64,000 nucleotides of DNA from Loripinus fragilis (lineage: Eukaryota; Mollusca; Bivalvia; Lucinida; Lucinidae): positions 62,156,253-62,220,252 of the forward strand of contig OZ026525.1 of assembly GCA_964019695.1 (NCBI GenBank), written 5' to 3'. Position numbers and translations under genes: made by a program. The notes under the pieces were generated by a model. It searched no databases. It saw only the letters and a list, made by a program, of their open reading frames with translations, and was not told the DNA's origin. This document shows positions 12,812 through 24,266 of the stretch, piece by piece (the stretch's first letter is position 1; each line of letters opens with the position of its first letter).

Positions 12812-14535
12812 GAGTCATTATCTGAGAGCGTCAAAATCTGTTGGAAATAGAAAAAATAGATTTTCTTGAAATTTTGCCCATTTTTAACTTCTGTCGAGAG
12901 ATGAACAAAAATGCATATTTTTTTCAATTTTTCACTTCCGTTTCCATGGCAACCACGATTTTCTATTTTAATCATTTTTCAGCAATATTTTGAGCTAAAA
13001 ATTACAATATTTTGGACTGCCCTACCCAAGAGGCAATGTGGCAAATGTTTGTGTTTGTGCTTTCAAACAATAAACATGACTTATTACTTTACCCTTGTAC
13101 TGCTTTTGTTACTTTTCCGTTTCCATGGTAACACGTGCTATGATGGATTTTTACATGCTATTATGCATTTTTCAATGCACTAAAACTTGGCAATTTTCAA
13201 TATCATTTTTCTAAAGATTTCTACATTAGATTTTTTTGTTTTTCTCTCAATTAGTTAACTGATACCTATATTTCACCATATTGAAAAATTGGGATCGGGT
13301 TATTTTTTATTTTGAAATAAATTTTATTTGAAGTTTATTACTGTCCAAGCAAAAATATGATGTTTTTAGATGAACAAAATGATTATTATCTTTTGTATTT
13401 TATCTAAGTAGTGATTATCTGTCACAAAAAAAGTACCGTTTCACACAACCAACGTGTAGCAATTCTAAATAATACTTTAAATGGTGGTTAAATGCTTATA
13501 ACGATATAATATTAGGGATCAAAGTACCCTCCCACTAATGTTAAATGTAAAATTAAATGCTATTTTGCTTAAAACTGGACATTTCAAACTAATTTTATGA
13601 CAACAGGAAGTTTTAATTGATATGAATAAATTTCCCAGGATTTTTTTTTAAATTTTGGTGTTACTAACAATCTGGTTGCTATGGTAACTATCAAAAATAA
13701 TGTTACCTTAACAATGATCAAATAACTCTGTTTAAGCATAACTTGATATAAATACCTTTTTCATCAATGTTATGTCATTGATTTGAGGAGCAAATGGATG
13801 TGTAACATTTTGTTCTCTCTCGTTCTTAGTTAAACCTCAATAAAAGCATGGTTGCCATGGCATTTGAGTCATTTTATTCCTATGGAAGCTAAAAAAGTTT
13901 CCATATTCAACTAGAAAATAACCAAACAAATGATATATTTATTACATAACATAACTTTAAGATGTCATATATAAAGTACATTATTGCAAACTTACTATCG
14001 TAAACATAAAAAGGGTAGAAACAGGAAATCTATCCAGTCTTGACCTTAAATTTAGGTACTTGTTACCCCACCCACTTATACAACATATGAAAACCCTTGT
14101 TTATGTATATAGTTTTCTTGAAATAAAACATATTTTATATATTATAGAAATTGAACTGTTACAAAGATAATTGTATATGGTCAATTAAAATTTGGTGTTG
14201 AAAACAAAAACATTGTTGCTATGGTAACTGGCAGAAAACTATGCCTGGTCGTGCCTTAGCAACCACAAAAAACTTCAAAAAATCGTCATTTTTTTATTCT
14301 CAATGTTTCCACGATCAATTTTTGTGGCTTGGAATAGAATGGTAACCCATCCCACCCCCTAAACATTGTGTCACTTTGAATTAAGAGCTTGCAAATATAG
14401 GTTTGACATTGAAAATGAGCTTCTTTACATCTTCCAGGCTCTAATTTACTCCACCCATCGATTTAAAAAGGTACAAATAAATTGAGATTTTGACCAAAAA
14501 GGCAGATTTGAAAAAATGACAACATACGATGTTTT
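12812..14535 (+). repeat. Left inverted arm, outer part
   Basis: Reverse-complement match to about 21,540-23,269. It includes a conserved-looking 90-codon frame (12,911-13,183) paired with 22,887-23,159 on the other strand, and palindromes GTTGCTATGGTAAC at 13,675 and 14,215. Confidence 0.85.
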
Positions 14536-14715
14536 CGGAGAGAAGGCTCTCCTTACCTTGCATGTAATGACCGAAATGCATTTTCTACTTCACAAAAACC
14601 TAAAAAATATCATGCATGGTCGTGTCAAAATGTATGAGATGCGCTGACCTTTTTGTTGGACAACATTTTTATTTGATTTGGCACCAAGCTGTATAGACAA
14701 GTAGTTGGGATTCCT

Positions 14716-15237
14716 ATGGGCACTAATTGTGCTCCCCTGGTTGCAGATTTATTCCTGTTTTGTTATGAGAGAGACTTTATGATGTCTCTTTCTGAAGATA
14801 AGCAGGCTGATGTCATTGATGCGTTTAACACTACATCCAGATATTTGGACGATATTTTGAATATTAATAATGTTTATTTTGACAATATGGTAAGTCAAAT
14901 ATACCCTTCAGAGCTCCAACTAAATAAAGCTAATACCTCTGATACCGAAGCCGCATTTTTAGACTTGCATTTGTCAATTTCTAATGATATTGTTTCTACC
15001 AAAATTTATGATAAACGTGACAACTTTGATTTTGAAATTGTCAATTTCCCATTTTTAGATGGTGATGTTCCTCGTTCTACATCCTATGGAGTCTATATTT
15101 CTCAACTCATTTGTTTTGCTAGAGCATCTAGCATTGTTGCTGACTTCAACACTTGCAATAAATTGTTAACTCAGAAACTTCTTAAACAAGGCTATCGGTA
15201 TCATAAACTTTGCAAAACATTTTCAAAATTTTATTGA
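14716..15237 (+). pseudogene. Penelope-like reverse transcriptase, palm/thumb part
   Basis: A 173-codon open frame beginning MGTNCAPLVADLF, with the catalytic YLDD box about 44 residues in, then the FPFLDGDVPRSTSYGVYISQ block. Homologous text occurs at 7,130-7,300. The real protein would start well upstream; the preceding bases (14,540-14,715) have frameshifts. The frame breaks at 15,237 and continues in another frame to 15,540. Confidence 0.75.
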
Positions 15238-15249
15238 CGATACTATGAT

Positions 15250-15540
15250 TTGATTTCTAAATTCCAAGTTGGACTTAAATCTCTTTTGCGCCAAGGACTT
15301 TCGGGACCTGATTTCTATGGTGACTTGGTGTATAATTTGAAGAAGATTGTTGGCTCTAATAATTTTTCAGCGCAGTTCGTTAAAATAATATCCCATTATA
15401 AAAAGATTGGCTATAACATTAATGTATTGCAACAGACTGCATGCTTGGTGGTCAACCCAATCACGGTTGGCAACTTTGCTTTCCTCTTTAATTGCACGCC
15501 GGTGGGTCGGACTACAAACTCTATGATGGTTCCGACTTAA
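15250..15540 (+). pseudogene. Penelope-like protein C-terminal part
   Basis: A 96-codon frame following the previous one after a short break. It matches the decayed copies at 7,350-7,635 and 28,980-29,070. It ends VGRTTNSMMVPT before the stop, which marks the usual C-terminus of this family in the window. Confidence 0.65.
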
Positions 15541-16082
15541 AGACGTATCTATTGATGAGATGGTAGGGGCCTGATGCTTTGGCTGTTTGTCTGGCCCTCC
15601 GGGGTTTACCTGTTGGATTTCTTTTGCTCCGGTATTCAGTTTTATTTACTGTTGAGTCCTTAACTTTGCTTTATCTCTTTGTTATATCTTGATTTATATG
15701 TTTTAGGAGATGATGCATTGATAAGTTAGAGGTCTTTCATGCAAACTAAATATCTATGTGTCTTGATCCACATCTGAATTAAGGGTGAGGTTGGCGCGCC
15801 GTTAAACCGGTTTAAGCCCTCCAGTAAAATATTTTACTGACTGTTCCAAGGCGGTACTTCTTTTGTGGATCTTTTATGTTTTTGTTCTGTCTTATGTTTG
15901 CTATGTCTTTGTGTTTGTCTGTTTATGTGTGCCTTGTGGTCACCTGCTGGGAAAGGGCTGACCTCTTGGCTCTCGTTTGTGGTGTCTAACTGTGAGTTTG
16001 TAACTTTCTCATTGGTATCCTGGGCCCGGTGTGGTACTTGATTGTATCGACTTCGATCTTTGCACCCTTGCTTACTTTAAAA

Positions 16083-16380
16083 ATGTTTGTCAGAAGACTG
16101 GAACAGTATTTTAATTTTTGTGTCAGCAAAAGAATGGTTGCTATGGTGAATGATGAGATACTTTACACCTTTAATAGCAAATGCCAAAAATCTTCAAAAA
16201 GTCATGCTAGTTTCTTTATTCTTAAGGTTTCTATAATGATTTTAGTATTTTGATTTTAAATGTTACAAAAAACAAGAGGTCAAAGGGAAAACATCATATA
16301 GCCCACCAAACAGTTTTGATAGTGGATCTGACAGCACTTTCAATAAAACCCAACATGAAATTGAGATTAAATGATATTTT
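16083..16380 (+). repeat. Left inverted arm, inner part
   Basis: Resumes the arm after the Penelope insertion. Reverse-complement match to about 21,190-21,530, including the GGATCTGACAGCA block (16,324) matched at 21,235. Confidence 0.8.
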
Positions 16381-16389
16381 TTTTCATGT

Positions 16390-16620
16390 TTTCACAATAT
16401 AAGCCTATGTAAAACATGTGACCCCCAGGATAGGGCCATATTTACCCAATGGGCATCATTTGAACAAACTAAGTAGACGTCCTCTAGTTGATGCTTCATA
16501 CAAAATATCAAGGCTCTAGGCCTTGTGGTTTCAGACTGACTAGAAGATTGTTTGAATGATTTCCCTTTATAAGCCTATGTAAAACGTGTGACAACTGTTC
16601 GTCCGTCATCATATTTTTTT
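16390..16620 (-). repeat. Helitron/pearl-like core repeat, reverse orientation
   Basis: Reverse complement of the core described at 7,790-8,490, with CAAGGCTCTAGGCCTTGTGG at 16,509 and AAGCCTATGTAAAACATGTG at 16,402. Just over one unit. Confidence 0.65.
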
Positions 16621-17150
16621 CCCGCTCTATAACTTGAGAACAACTCTATAGAATAAAACCAAATTTTGTATGTGCATTGATATTGACATGATCTAAGTTG
16701 GGATATTTCCTGTCCTTTTTTGCAGATTTGTACAAGAATTTGATTTCACCGAATTTTATATATGCATTTATATTGACAAGATCTAGTTTGGGATTGTTTC
16801 ACGTCATTTTTTCCCAAATTTGTACCAGAGTTATGGCCCATGATTTAAGCCAAAAGTTTGTTTCCGTGCAATATCTTGGGAACAAATGGACAGAATTTCA
16901 CCAAATTTTAAATATGCATTGATATTGACAACATCTATCTTGGGATCAGTACACGTCATTTTCTGCAAATTTTTACCAGAGTTATGGCACTTGATTTTCG
17001 CCAAAATTTTGTTTCTGCTCAATATCTTGAGAACAAATTGACAGAATTTCATCAAATTTTAAGTATGCATTCATATTGACAAAATCTAGTTTATTACAGA
17101 GTTATGTCCTTTTATTGATGTCAGAATTTGTTCCTGCTCAATATCTTTAG
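16620..17150. repeat. Degenerate tandem repeat array 1
   Basis: Three to four diverged units marked by a CTCAATATCTTGAGAACAA-type block (16,623, 16,866, 17,017 and 17,136), a TGCATTGATATTGACA block and an ACCAGAGTTATGG block. Spacing is mostly about 150-165 bp. Confidence 0.65.
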
Positions 17151-17700
17151 ATTTTCTTGCTTAGTATCTTTAGAACTTGGCCTTTATATTGCATGAAAAC
17201 GCTGCATCGGGGCTACAGCCAGATTCTCTGACAATTCTAGTTTTACTTGAATATACAAGATATTTTTCACACTACATGTTTTCAAACCCTTCTGTACATT
17301 TGCTTGGTTGTTAATACTTGACAATAACCATAGGGTTATGTTAACACATCCATGTGCCCTACATAGAAACCCCTTTGTGCGAGTTTTCAAATGCTCGTTC
17401 TCTAGCCAATGAGAGAATAAAACGCTTTAAAAGATACATGTTTGGGACAAACATGTAGTACAATTTCGTGTTAATACTTGAAACGTTTTTTTATAAATAA
17501 CAGAAGAAAACACACCCTTGCATCAGAAGCTGCAAAAGTGCAGGGCTAGCATTTCTGAATTCTACCGAAGACACTGCAAGTTAATTGCTACTTGTCACAA
17601 TTAAGTATTATTGCAGACAGCTACGATCTAGCAATTTTTCGTCCTGAATAAATTCTGAGTGAGTTTACAAGAATGAAAATTCTACTAAATAAGTATACAA
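17150..17700. other. No recognisable feature (loop of the foldback element)
   Basis: AT-rich sequence between two tandem arrays. The ORF 17,184-17,390 on the minus strand has no motif. Confidence 0.35.
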
Positions 17701-19060
17701 ACCAAAATAAGCATACAAACTATAACGTTTCATGAGGATATCCCAAACTGTTACCAAGATATGGGGCATACAAGAACGTTTAGAAACAAGAAAAAAAATC
17801 AAAAGGGGCATAACTTGAAATCTAATAAAAGGGGAAACAATGATGCTTGCGCACCACAAATCATCTTTACCTGATACATAATCCTGTTGAATTTCATGAC
17901 GATATCCAAAAATGTTACTGAGTTATGGGGAGTACAAGAATGAAAATTACCCAAAATAAGCAAAAAACCAACCCCAAAACAATTAAAGGGTCATAACTCT
18001 GAAAAGAAAAATGAAAAGTAACCATAACTGTACCGGCATATCGGATTAACCTGATACACATTGCTATAAAGTTTCATGAAGATATATATTTAATGGTTAC
18101 TGAGGTATGCTGCGTACTATTTTAATAATCAAAGGGGCATTACTCAGAAACTAAGATAGGAGGAACAACCATTCTTGTTCGTGACACATTGTCCTGCTCT
18201 AAAACTCATTTGGATAAAGTCGCATGATTGTATCCAAAATGGCTACTGATTTATGGGGTGGATAATAATTTTTGGAAATGAAATAATTAAAGGGGCAAAC
18301 CTTGGAAACTAGGAAATGGAGAACCATTATTTTTGCATGCTACACATTGTCTTTATGTAATACATATTCCTATAAAACTGCATGTATATATCATGAACAG
18401 TGAGTGAGTGGTGGGGTGTACACCAATGTACATTACACAAAATAAGCCTAAAACATAGTCAAAGGGCCATAACTAAGAAATGAATGAAAAGAAAAGAATG
18501 TACGTGACACATTGTTTTGACCTGATATACATTCATATAAAGTTTCATGAAGATATCTCAAATGTTAACCAAGTTATGGGGCGTACACAAATTTTTTGGG
18601 GAAATTTGGAAAATGAATAAAAATGGCATAACCTGGAAACTTGAAAAGGGAGAACAATCATTCTTGCACATGACACATTGTATTTACCTAAGGCACATTT
18701 CTAACAAATTTCATGAAGATATCACAAGTGGTTATCGAATTATGGGATGTGCAAAAATGATACGACACAAAATAAGCATAAAACAAGAAAATGCCATACC
18801 TCTGAAATGAAAAAAATGTAAAATAACCATAAGTGTATGCAACACTTTGTCTTGACCCCTATACACATGCTATAATTTCATAAGATCTATAAATGACTGT
18901 AACTGAGTTATGGTGGGTACAAGTTTTTTTTAAAAAAATATTCAAAGGGAACTCGGCAATTAAGGGGGAGCAATCATTTATGTGTGAGACACATTGTCTT
19001 GACCTACGTAATATACATGTCTATAAAATATTATCACAATTGTTTACTGACAGACGTACA
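17700..19060. repeat. Degenerate tandem repeat array 2 (~160-180-bp units)
   Basis: About eight diverged units, each with a TTTCATGAAGATATC-like block (17,730, 17,893, 18,075, 18,544 and 18,708 are the clearest) followed by a GTTACTGAGTTATGGGG-like block and an AAAGGGGCATAACT-like block. ORFs such as 18,547-18,810 run through it and are not genes. Confidence 0.65.
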
Positions 19061-19119
19061 GGGCCATGCCATATAGTGTCCTTTTTTCAAAACAGGCATA
19101 TAACAAATGGCTATTTGTC

Positions 19120-21190
19120 TTAAAACCTCGCGTTTCAAACACGTTGTGTGATAAAAGGAAGTTCTTATTGATATCAATAATTTGCCAAGAAAAAAACCCT
19201 AAATCTTCTTACATCATGGTTGCTATGGTAACTATTCAAAATAATGTTAACTTTAAGATGACCACGTATCTCGGGTAACACACATAATTTGATCTGAAAG
19301 CCTTTCATTGGGATGTTTGACAGTTTTTTTTCTGACCTTCTTGGTTACAAATCAATAAAATGTTTCTCTCCTACTTAGCTACAAATCAATTAAAGCAAGA
19401 TCCGGTCTTCTCACATCCATCTCATAGAAACATCATTTGTTATTATTTTTCCCAATCTGCCATTTTGGGCAAAGTTTCCATGTATTTACACCTTTTAAAT
19501 CGATGGGTGAAGTAAATTGATGCTGGGAAGATGCAAAAAAACTTTTTAATGTCAAACCTGAATTTGCAACATCTTAATTCAAGGTGACAGAATGCTTAGG
19601 TGGTGGGTTGGGTAACCATTCTATCCCAAACACAAAATGATTATGGCCACCTAGCAAATAATTATAATAATAATAATAAAAACATGCATTGTTTTTCGAA
19701 GGTTTTGTGGTTGCTAAGGTATGATTATGCATAGTTTTCCATCAGTAACCATAACAACAAGGATGTTTTGATGTCAACCCAAATTATAATCTACGAAAAA
19801 CAATTATCTTTGTAACAGTACATTGTCTATAATATATAAAGAATATTTTATTTGAAGAAAACCATATACATATACATGGGGTTTTATATGTTGTTTAAGC
19901 GGGTGGGGGTAACAAGTAACTAAATTTCAGGTCAAGACTGTATAAAATTTCTACTTCTACCTTTCCAATGTTTACGATAGTAAGTCTGCAATAATGTAGT
20001 TTATATATGACATCTTAAAGTTATGTTAAGTAATATTTAGACCATTTGTTTTGCAATTTTCTTGTTAAATATAGACACATTTAAGCTTACATATGAATAA
20101 AATGACCCAATTACCATAGCATCCATGCTTTTATCAAGGTTTAACTAAGAATGAGAGAGAACATAATGTCACACATCCATTTGCTCCTCAAATCAATGAC
20201 ATAACATTAATGAAAAAGGTTTTTTATATCAAGTTTGCATGACACCGGAGATATTTAGTCGTTGGTACGGTAACATTATTTTAGATAGTTACCATCACCA
20301 GATTGTTAGTTACACCAAAGTTTAAAATTTTTTCTTGGCAATTTATTCATATTAATTAGAACTTCCTGTCTCGTTTGTGGTGTCTAACTTCCTGCTCACG
20401 TTTGTGGTGTCTTACTGAGTTTGTCACTTTCCCATTGGTATCCTGGGTCAGGTGTGGTACTTGATTGTATCAATTCATGATCTTTGCACCCTTACTTACT
20501 TTCTTGTTGTCATAAAATGTGTTTGAAATGTCCAATTTTAAGAAAATAGCGTTTAATTTTACATTAAATAATAGTGGGTGGGGTACTTTGATCCATAATG
20601 TTATATCATTATGAGCATTTAACCACAATTTAAAGTATTATTTAGAATTGCTACATCATGGTTGTGTGCAATGGCATTTTTATGACAGATAATAACTACT
20701 TAGATAAAATACAAAAGATAACAATCACCTTGTTCATCTGAAAACATCATAACTTTTCTTCAACGGTAATAAACTTTAAATAAAATTTATTTCAAAATAA
20801 AAAATATACCGGTCCCAATTTTTCAATATGGTGAAATATAGGTATCAGTCAGCTAATTGAGATAGAACCAATAAATTGATAGAGAATTTTTTAGAAAAAT
20901 GATAATGCACCCTTGCTTACTAAGGTTACTTTGAAATTGCAAATTTTTAGTGCATTGAAAATTCCATAATAGCATGTAAAATCCATCATAGCATGTGTTA
21001 CAATAGAAAAGGAAAATAAACAAAGCCAGTACAGGGTTAAGTACTTAGTCATGTTTATTGTATGAAAGCACAAACATTTGCCACACAGCCTCTTGGGGAG
21101 GCTAGTCCAGAATAATTAAATTTTTAACTGAAAATATAGCTAAAAATACTGAAAATTGAAAATCATGGTTGCCATGGAACTGGTAGTGAA
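19120..21190 (-). repeat. Third, internal copy of the arm sequence
   Basis: From about 19,375 it parallels 21,540-23,150 in the same orientation with more divergence. It lacks the terminal ~155 bp and abuts the right arm. A short opposite-orientation piece lies at about 19,120-19,320 and includes GTTGCTATGGTAAC at 19,219. Confidence 0.7.
20368..20510 (+). mobile_element. Penelope 3'-tail insertion
   Basis: The arm copy is interrupted here (compare 22,462-22,470) by about 145 bp that match the last part of the Penelope 3' region at 15,960-16,080, including TGTGGTACTTGATTGTATC. Confidence 0.7.
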
Positions 21191-21194
21191 AAAT

Positions 21195-23269
21195 CATTTA
21201 ATCTCAATATCCTGTTGGGTTTTATTGAAAATGCTGTCAGATCCATTATCAAAACTGTTTGGTGGGCTAGTTGATGCTTTTCCCTGACCTTATGAACAGA
21301 CATTCTCAGGTTAACAACCCAAGGCCCTTGGGCCCTCTTGTTTTTTTGTAACATTTAAAATAAAAATACTTAAATCATTATAGAAACCTTAAGAATAAAA
21401 AAACTAGCATGACTTTTTGAAGAGTTTTGGCATTTGCTATTAAAGGTGTAAATTATCAACATTAACCATAGCAACCATTCTTTGGGTGACACAAAAATTA
21501 AAAAACTGTTCCAGTCTTCTCACAAACATCTTTTAGAAACATCCTCTTTTGTCATTTTCTGAATCTGCCTTTTTGGGCAAAATTTCAATTTATTTGTACC
21601 TTTTAAATTAATGGGTGGAGTAAATTAGAGCCCGGAAGATGTAGAAAAGCTTATTTTCAATGTCAAACCTATATTTGCAAGCTCTTAATTCAAAGTGACA
21701 CAATGTTTATGGGGGTGGGATGAGTTACCATTCTATCCAAAGCAAAATAAAATAGTTGTGGAAACATTGAGAATAAAAAAATGATAATTTTGAAGTTTTT
21801 TTTTGTGGTTGCTAAGGCATGATCAGGCATAGTTTATCACCAGTTACCATAGCAACAATGATGTTTTTGTTATCAACACCAAATTATAATTGACAATATA
21901 CAATTATCTTTGTAACAGTTCAATTTCTATAATATATAAAATATGTTTTATTTCAAGAAAACTATATACATAAACAAGGGTTTTCATATGTTGTATATGT
22001 GGGTGGGGTAACAAGTACCTAAATTTAAGGTCAAGACTGGATAGAATTCCTGTTTCTACCCTTTTTATGTTTACGATAGTAAGTTTGCAATAATGTAGTT
22101 TATATATGACATCTTAAAGTTATGTTATGTAATAAATATATCATTTGTTTGGTAATTTTCTAGTTGAATATGGAAACTTTTTTAGCTTCCATAGGAATAA
22201 AATGACCCAAATGCCATGGCAACCATGCTTTTGAGGTTTAACTAAGAATGAGAGAGAACAATATGTTACACATCCATTTGTTCCTCAAATCAATGACATA
22301 ACATTAATGAAAAAGGTATTTATATCAAGTTATGCATGATAACGGAGTTATTTGGTCATTGTTAAGGTACCATATCTTTGGATAGTTACCATAGCAACCA
22401 GATGGTTAGATAAACCAAAATTTAAAAAACAATCCTGGGAAATTTATTCATATCAATTAAAACTTCCTGTTGTCATAAAATTTGTTTGAAATGTCCAGTT
22501 TTAAGAAAAATAGCATTTAATTCTACATTTAACATTAGTGGGTGGGTACTTTGATCCCTAATATTATATCATTATAAGCATTAAACCACAATTTAAAGTG
22601 TTATTTAGAATTGCTACACGATGGTTGTGTGAAACGGTACGTTTTTGTGACAGATAATCACTACTTAGATAAAATACAAAAGATAATAATCATTCTGTTC
22701 ATCTAAAACATCATATTTTTGCTTGGACAGTAATAAACTTCAAATAAAATTTATTTCAAAATAAAAAATAACCCGATCCCAATTTTTCAATATGGTGAAA
22801 TATAGGTATCAGTTAACTAATTGAGAGAAAAACAAAAAAATCTAATGTAGAAATTTTTAGAAAATGATATTGAAAATTGCCAAGTTTTAGTGCATTGAAA
22901 AATGCATAATAGCATGTAAAAATCCATCATAGCACGTGTTACCATGGAAACGGAAAAGTAACAAAAGCAGTACAAGGGTAAAGTAATTAGTCATGTTTAT
23001 TGTTTGAAAGCACAAACACAAACATTTGTCACATTGCCTCTTGGGAAGGGCAGTCCAAAATATTGTAATTTTTAGCTCAAAATATTGCTGAAAAATGCTC
23101 AAAATAGAAAATCGTGGTTGCCATGGATACGGAAGTGAAAAATTGAGAAAAATATGCATTTTTGTTCATCTCTTGACAGAAGTTAAAAATGGGCAAAATT
23201 TCAAGAAAATCTATTTTTTCTATTTCCAAGCCATAATTGAGGCTGTCTGATGCTCTCAGATAATGACTC
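21195..23269 (-). repeat. Right inverted arm
   Basis: About 2.07 kb, uninterrupted, reverse complementary to 12,812-16,380 without the Penelope insertion. Carries GTTACCATAGCAAC at 21,843 and 22,385. Confidence 0.85.
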
Positions 23270-23273
23270 TTAA
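23270..23273. repeat. TTAA target-site duplication, right
   Basis: Matches 12,808-12,811. The LINE frame resumes at 23,274. Confidence 0.85.
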
Positions 23274-23328
23274 TATCTTGCAAGGTGTAAGACAAGGTGG
23301 AATTCTATCAACATTCCTATACAAGACC

Positions 23329-24040
23329 CAGTGTTAGAAATAAGCAATTGCCCACTTGCCCCCCACGGGTTGAATTTGCTGGGGGCAAGCTGAGTGTCTC
23401 AGAGGGTTGCCCCCTGGACAATCTGAAATTCTAGAACTTGAAATAATATTTGTTTGATGTCTTTCTTAAAGTATTGCATATTAACTGCAAATTAATAAAT
23501 AATAAGATGTTGCCATGCTGCCATCTTAAAAAACTCAACAGACTAAAACTATGAACCTTTAAAAGTTCAGGTCTAGGCAAACAGACTGTCAGTGCAGACA
23601 CATATCAGACTTCTCCTTCAAACAGTGCAGACCAGATCAAACTAATTAGGGCCTTCACTGTTTGCCATTGTGTCTGCATAATATTTTGAGCCATATCTGT
23701 ACATGTTAAAAGTACACTGTTTGATTACAGCAATTTTTCATGTGGGAGAGAGTCAAACTCTTGATCACAAGATCGAGGGTTCGATTCTCACCTGGGGTGT
23801 GATGTTGTGTCCTTAAGCAAGGCACTTATCCCAGTGGCTTAGTACTGGTTAAACCCAGGAAGCTGTCCTAAAATTGCTGAAAATTGTTAACTGGGACGTA
23901 AAGCCTCAAACAAACAAATTTTTCACGTGAACTTTATAAATGAATTTTGCAGGGCAAGTTGAAATTGCGGGGGGCAAGTTGCATTTGTCTTCAGGTTGCC
24001 CGCCGGACAAGTTGAGTTCTCTGGCTTATTTCTAACACTG
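23329..24040 (+). mobile_element. 712-bp TIR element (CAGTGTTAGAAATAAGC ends)
   Basis: Perfect inverted 17-bp termini, CAGTGTTAGAAATAAGC at the left and its complement at the right. The 6-bp sequence AAGACC flanks it at 23,323-23,328 and 24,041-24,046. CAG termini suggest hAT, although hAT duplications are usually 8 bp. The subterminal regions repeat GGGGGCAAGTTG-like blocks. No transposase is present. A SINE is nested inside. Confidence 0.8.
23745..23916 (+). mobile_element. tRNA-derived SINE (nested)
   Basis: Has a B-box-like GGTTCGATTCTC near 23,778 and a tail GGGACGTAAAGCC followed by CAAACAAAC. It is flanked by a 13-bp direct duplication, AATTTTTCATGTG at 23,732-23,744 and AATTTTTCACGTG at 23,917-23,929, as expected for LINE-driven insertion. 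Confidence 0.75.
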
Positions 24041-24266
24041 AAGACCTACAACAACCCCTGTCTTAAAGAACTCATGCAACGTGGATTAGGCCTATCGATA
24101 GGGGGAATTTACTGTGGTTGTCCGACATGTGCTGACGATGTGGCTCTTTAATCCAACTGTAAGAATGAGCTCCAGATAATGTCAAATGTTGTGAAAAGAC
24201 ATGCCAAAAAGGACCAAGTAACCATACATCCCGATAAGTCTAATATTGTGCTGCTGAATAGACATA

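Larger units (their letters stand above)
14540..16080 (+). mobile_element. Penelope-like element, best copy, inserted in the left arm
   Basis: The arm sequence stops at about 14,535 and resumes at about 16,083, as shown by comparison with the uninterrupted right arm. The insert encodes a reverse transcriptase palm and C-terminal region (14,716-15,237, then 15,250-15,540 after a one-step frame break). Visible blocks are GIPMGTNCAPLVADLF, the RYLDDIL catalytic motif and the VYISQL block. A 3' non-coding region of about 540 bp follows. The 5' half and any GIY-YIG endonuclease are absent. The Penelope assignment is from family recall. Confidence 0.7.
12812..23269 (+). mobile_element. 10,458-bp TTAA-flanked foldback-type DNA transposon
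   Basis: The ends are inverted: 18 bp identical at both termini (GAGTCATTATCTGAGAGC), then near-continuous inverted homology of about 2 kb. Left arm: 12,812-16,380, which contains a 1.5-kb Penelope insertion. Right arm: about 21,195-23,269. A further copy of the arm sequence, in right-arm orientation, lies at about 19,375-21,190. The loop (16,390-19,060) is tandem repeat. TTAA duplication occurs in piggyBac and Kolobok superfamilies, but these termini were not recognised as either and no transposase ORF was found. It is probably non-autonomous. Confidence 0.8.

Noticed and set aside
12911..13183. A 90-codon frame conserved in both arms of the foldback element (also 22,887-23,159, minus strand)
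   Set aside because: The five amino-acid differences are all replacements, the third copy (20,891-21,073) is broken, there is no motif, and the frame is explained by arm homology. It is not supported as a gene.
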